Source of the DNA: G020351775 sp039588335
GTDB lineage: Bacteria > Gemmatimonadota > Gemmatimonadetes > Gemmatimonadales > GWC2-71-9
DNA: 16,031 bases
NCBI GenBank assembly: GCA_039588335.1
Contig: JBDGZZ010000069.1
Coordinates: 1 to 16,031 of the forward strand
Reading direction: 5' to 3'
Shown: positions 15,835 through 16,031 of the stretch, piece by piece
Position numbering within the stretch: the stretch's first letter is position 1
Layout of the letters: each line of letters starts with the position of its first letter
Position numbers and translations under genes: made by a program
Notes under the pieces: model-generated
The model's input: the letters and a program-made list of their open reading frames with translations, nothing else
Database searches by the model: none
What the model was told of the DNA's origin: nothing

Positions 15835-16031
15835 CTCGAACGACGGGATCCGGTGTCTAGTCTGGGATCTGGACAACACGCTCTGGAGCGGGACCATCCT
15901 GGAGACGGACCGCTGCAGGCTGCGCCCCGGTGTGCGGCGGGTGCTCGACGAACTGGACCGGCGTGGGATCCTGCTCTCAATCGCGAGTGCCAATGATCCT
16001 GGCATGGCACTGGCGATACTGCGACGTAAGG
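15818..16031 (+). CDS. FkbH-like HAD-IIIC protein, 3' end missing
   Basis: An open frame of 71 codons to the right edge. VWDLDNTLWSGTILE (15-29) is HAD motif I in the FkbH form, with Asp17 and Asp19; RPGVRRVLDELDRRGILLSIASAND (36-60) gives the helix and the SxN motif II region typical of the family. FkbH proteins move the glyceryl group from 1,3-bisphosphoglycerate to a carrier protein and remove phosphate, making glyceryl-ACP for methoxymalonate, tetronate or related units; some relatives have other roles. The GTG start at 15818 lies within the last codons of radical SAM gene 2, with a purine-rich GGGGGCAAGG ahead. Only the N-terminal part is present, so whether an acyltransferase-like N-terminal or C-terminal extension exists cannot be seen. 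Confidence 0.85.
   Translation, partial: MRGKTDSNDGIRCLVWDLDNTLWSGTILETDRCRLRPGVRRVLDELDRRGILLSIASANDPGMALAILRRK

Overview
The window reads as a chromosomal segment of a GC-rich, Gram-negative-type bacterium, most like Gemmatimonadota or Acidobacteriota. The pointers are an ADOP-type (acidobacterial duplicated orphan permease) MacB/FtsX-like permease with the extra N-terminal prefix domain, paired with a PadR regulator. Further support comes from several putative lipoproteins and a lipoprotein-like penicillin-acylase homologue. The lineage is inferred from gene content only. No rRNA, tRNA, CRISPR array or insertion sequence was recognised.

Left part (1-7618), housekeeping/accessory. A minus-strand PadR-ADOP pair (ADOP runs off the left edge) is divergent from a plus-strand pair: a YtrA-type GntR regulator translationally coupled to a DUF5808-like membrane protein. 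The 112-bp divergent control region holds a near-consensus promoter for padR and two classes of inverted repeat. Next come a penicillin-acylase family N-terminal-nucleophile hydrolase (plus), a convergent terminator-like hairpin, a His/Cys-rich lipoprotein of unknown function (minus), and a divergent DNRLRE-type lipoprotein (plus). The space between the last two holds an almost perfect CRP-type palindrome.

Middle (7619-8571), about 950 bp without a convincing gene but with several inverted repeats.

Right part (8572-16031), a candidate biosynthetic gene cluster on the plus strand that continues past the right edge. Order: cobalamin-binding radical SAM enzyme 1; MMPL/RND-family exporter; Sfp-type phosphopantetheinyl transferase; NAD(P)-dependent extended SDR; free-standing acyl carrier protein; cobalamin-binding radical SAM enzyme 2; FkbH-like HAD protein (cut off). 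From the transferase onward the genes overlap, abut or are 16 nt apart, so they are very likely one operon. The simplest reading is that the transferase arms the carrier protein, the FkbH-like protein may load a glyceryl-type unit on it, and the SDR and radical SAM enzymes modify the carrier-bound or released chain. The MMPL/RND protein would export a lipophilic product. No ketosynthase, adenylation or condensation gene is in view, so the product cannot be named. This combination is the best candidate for an undescribed system here.
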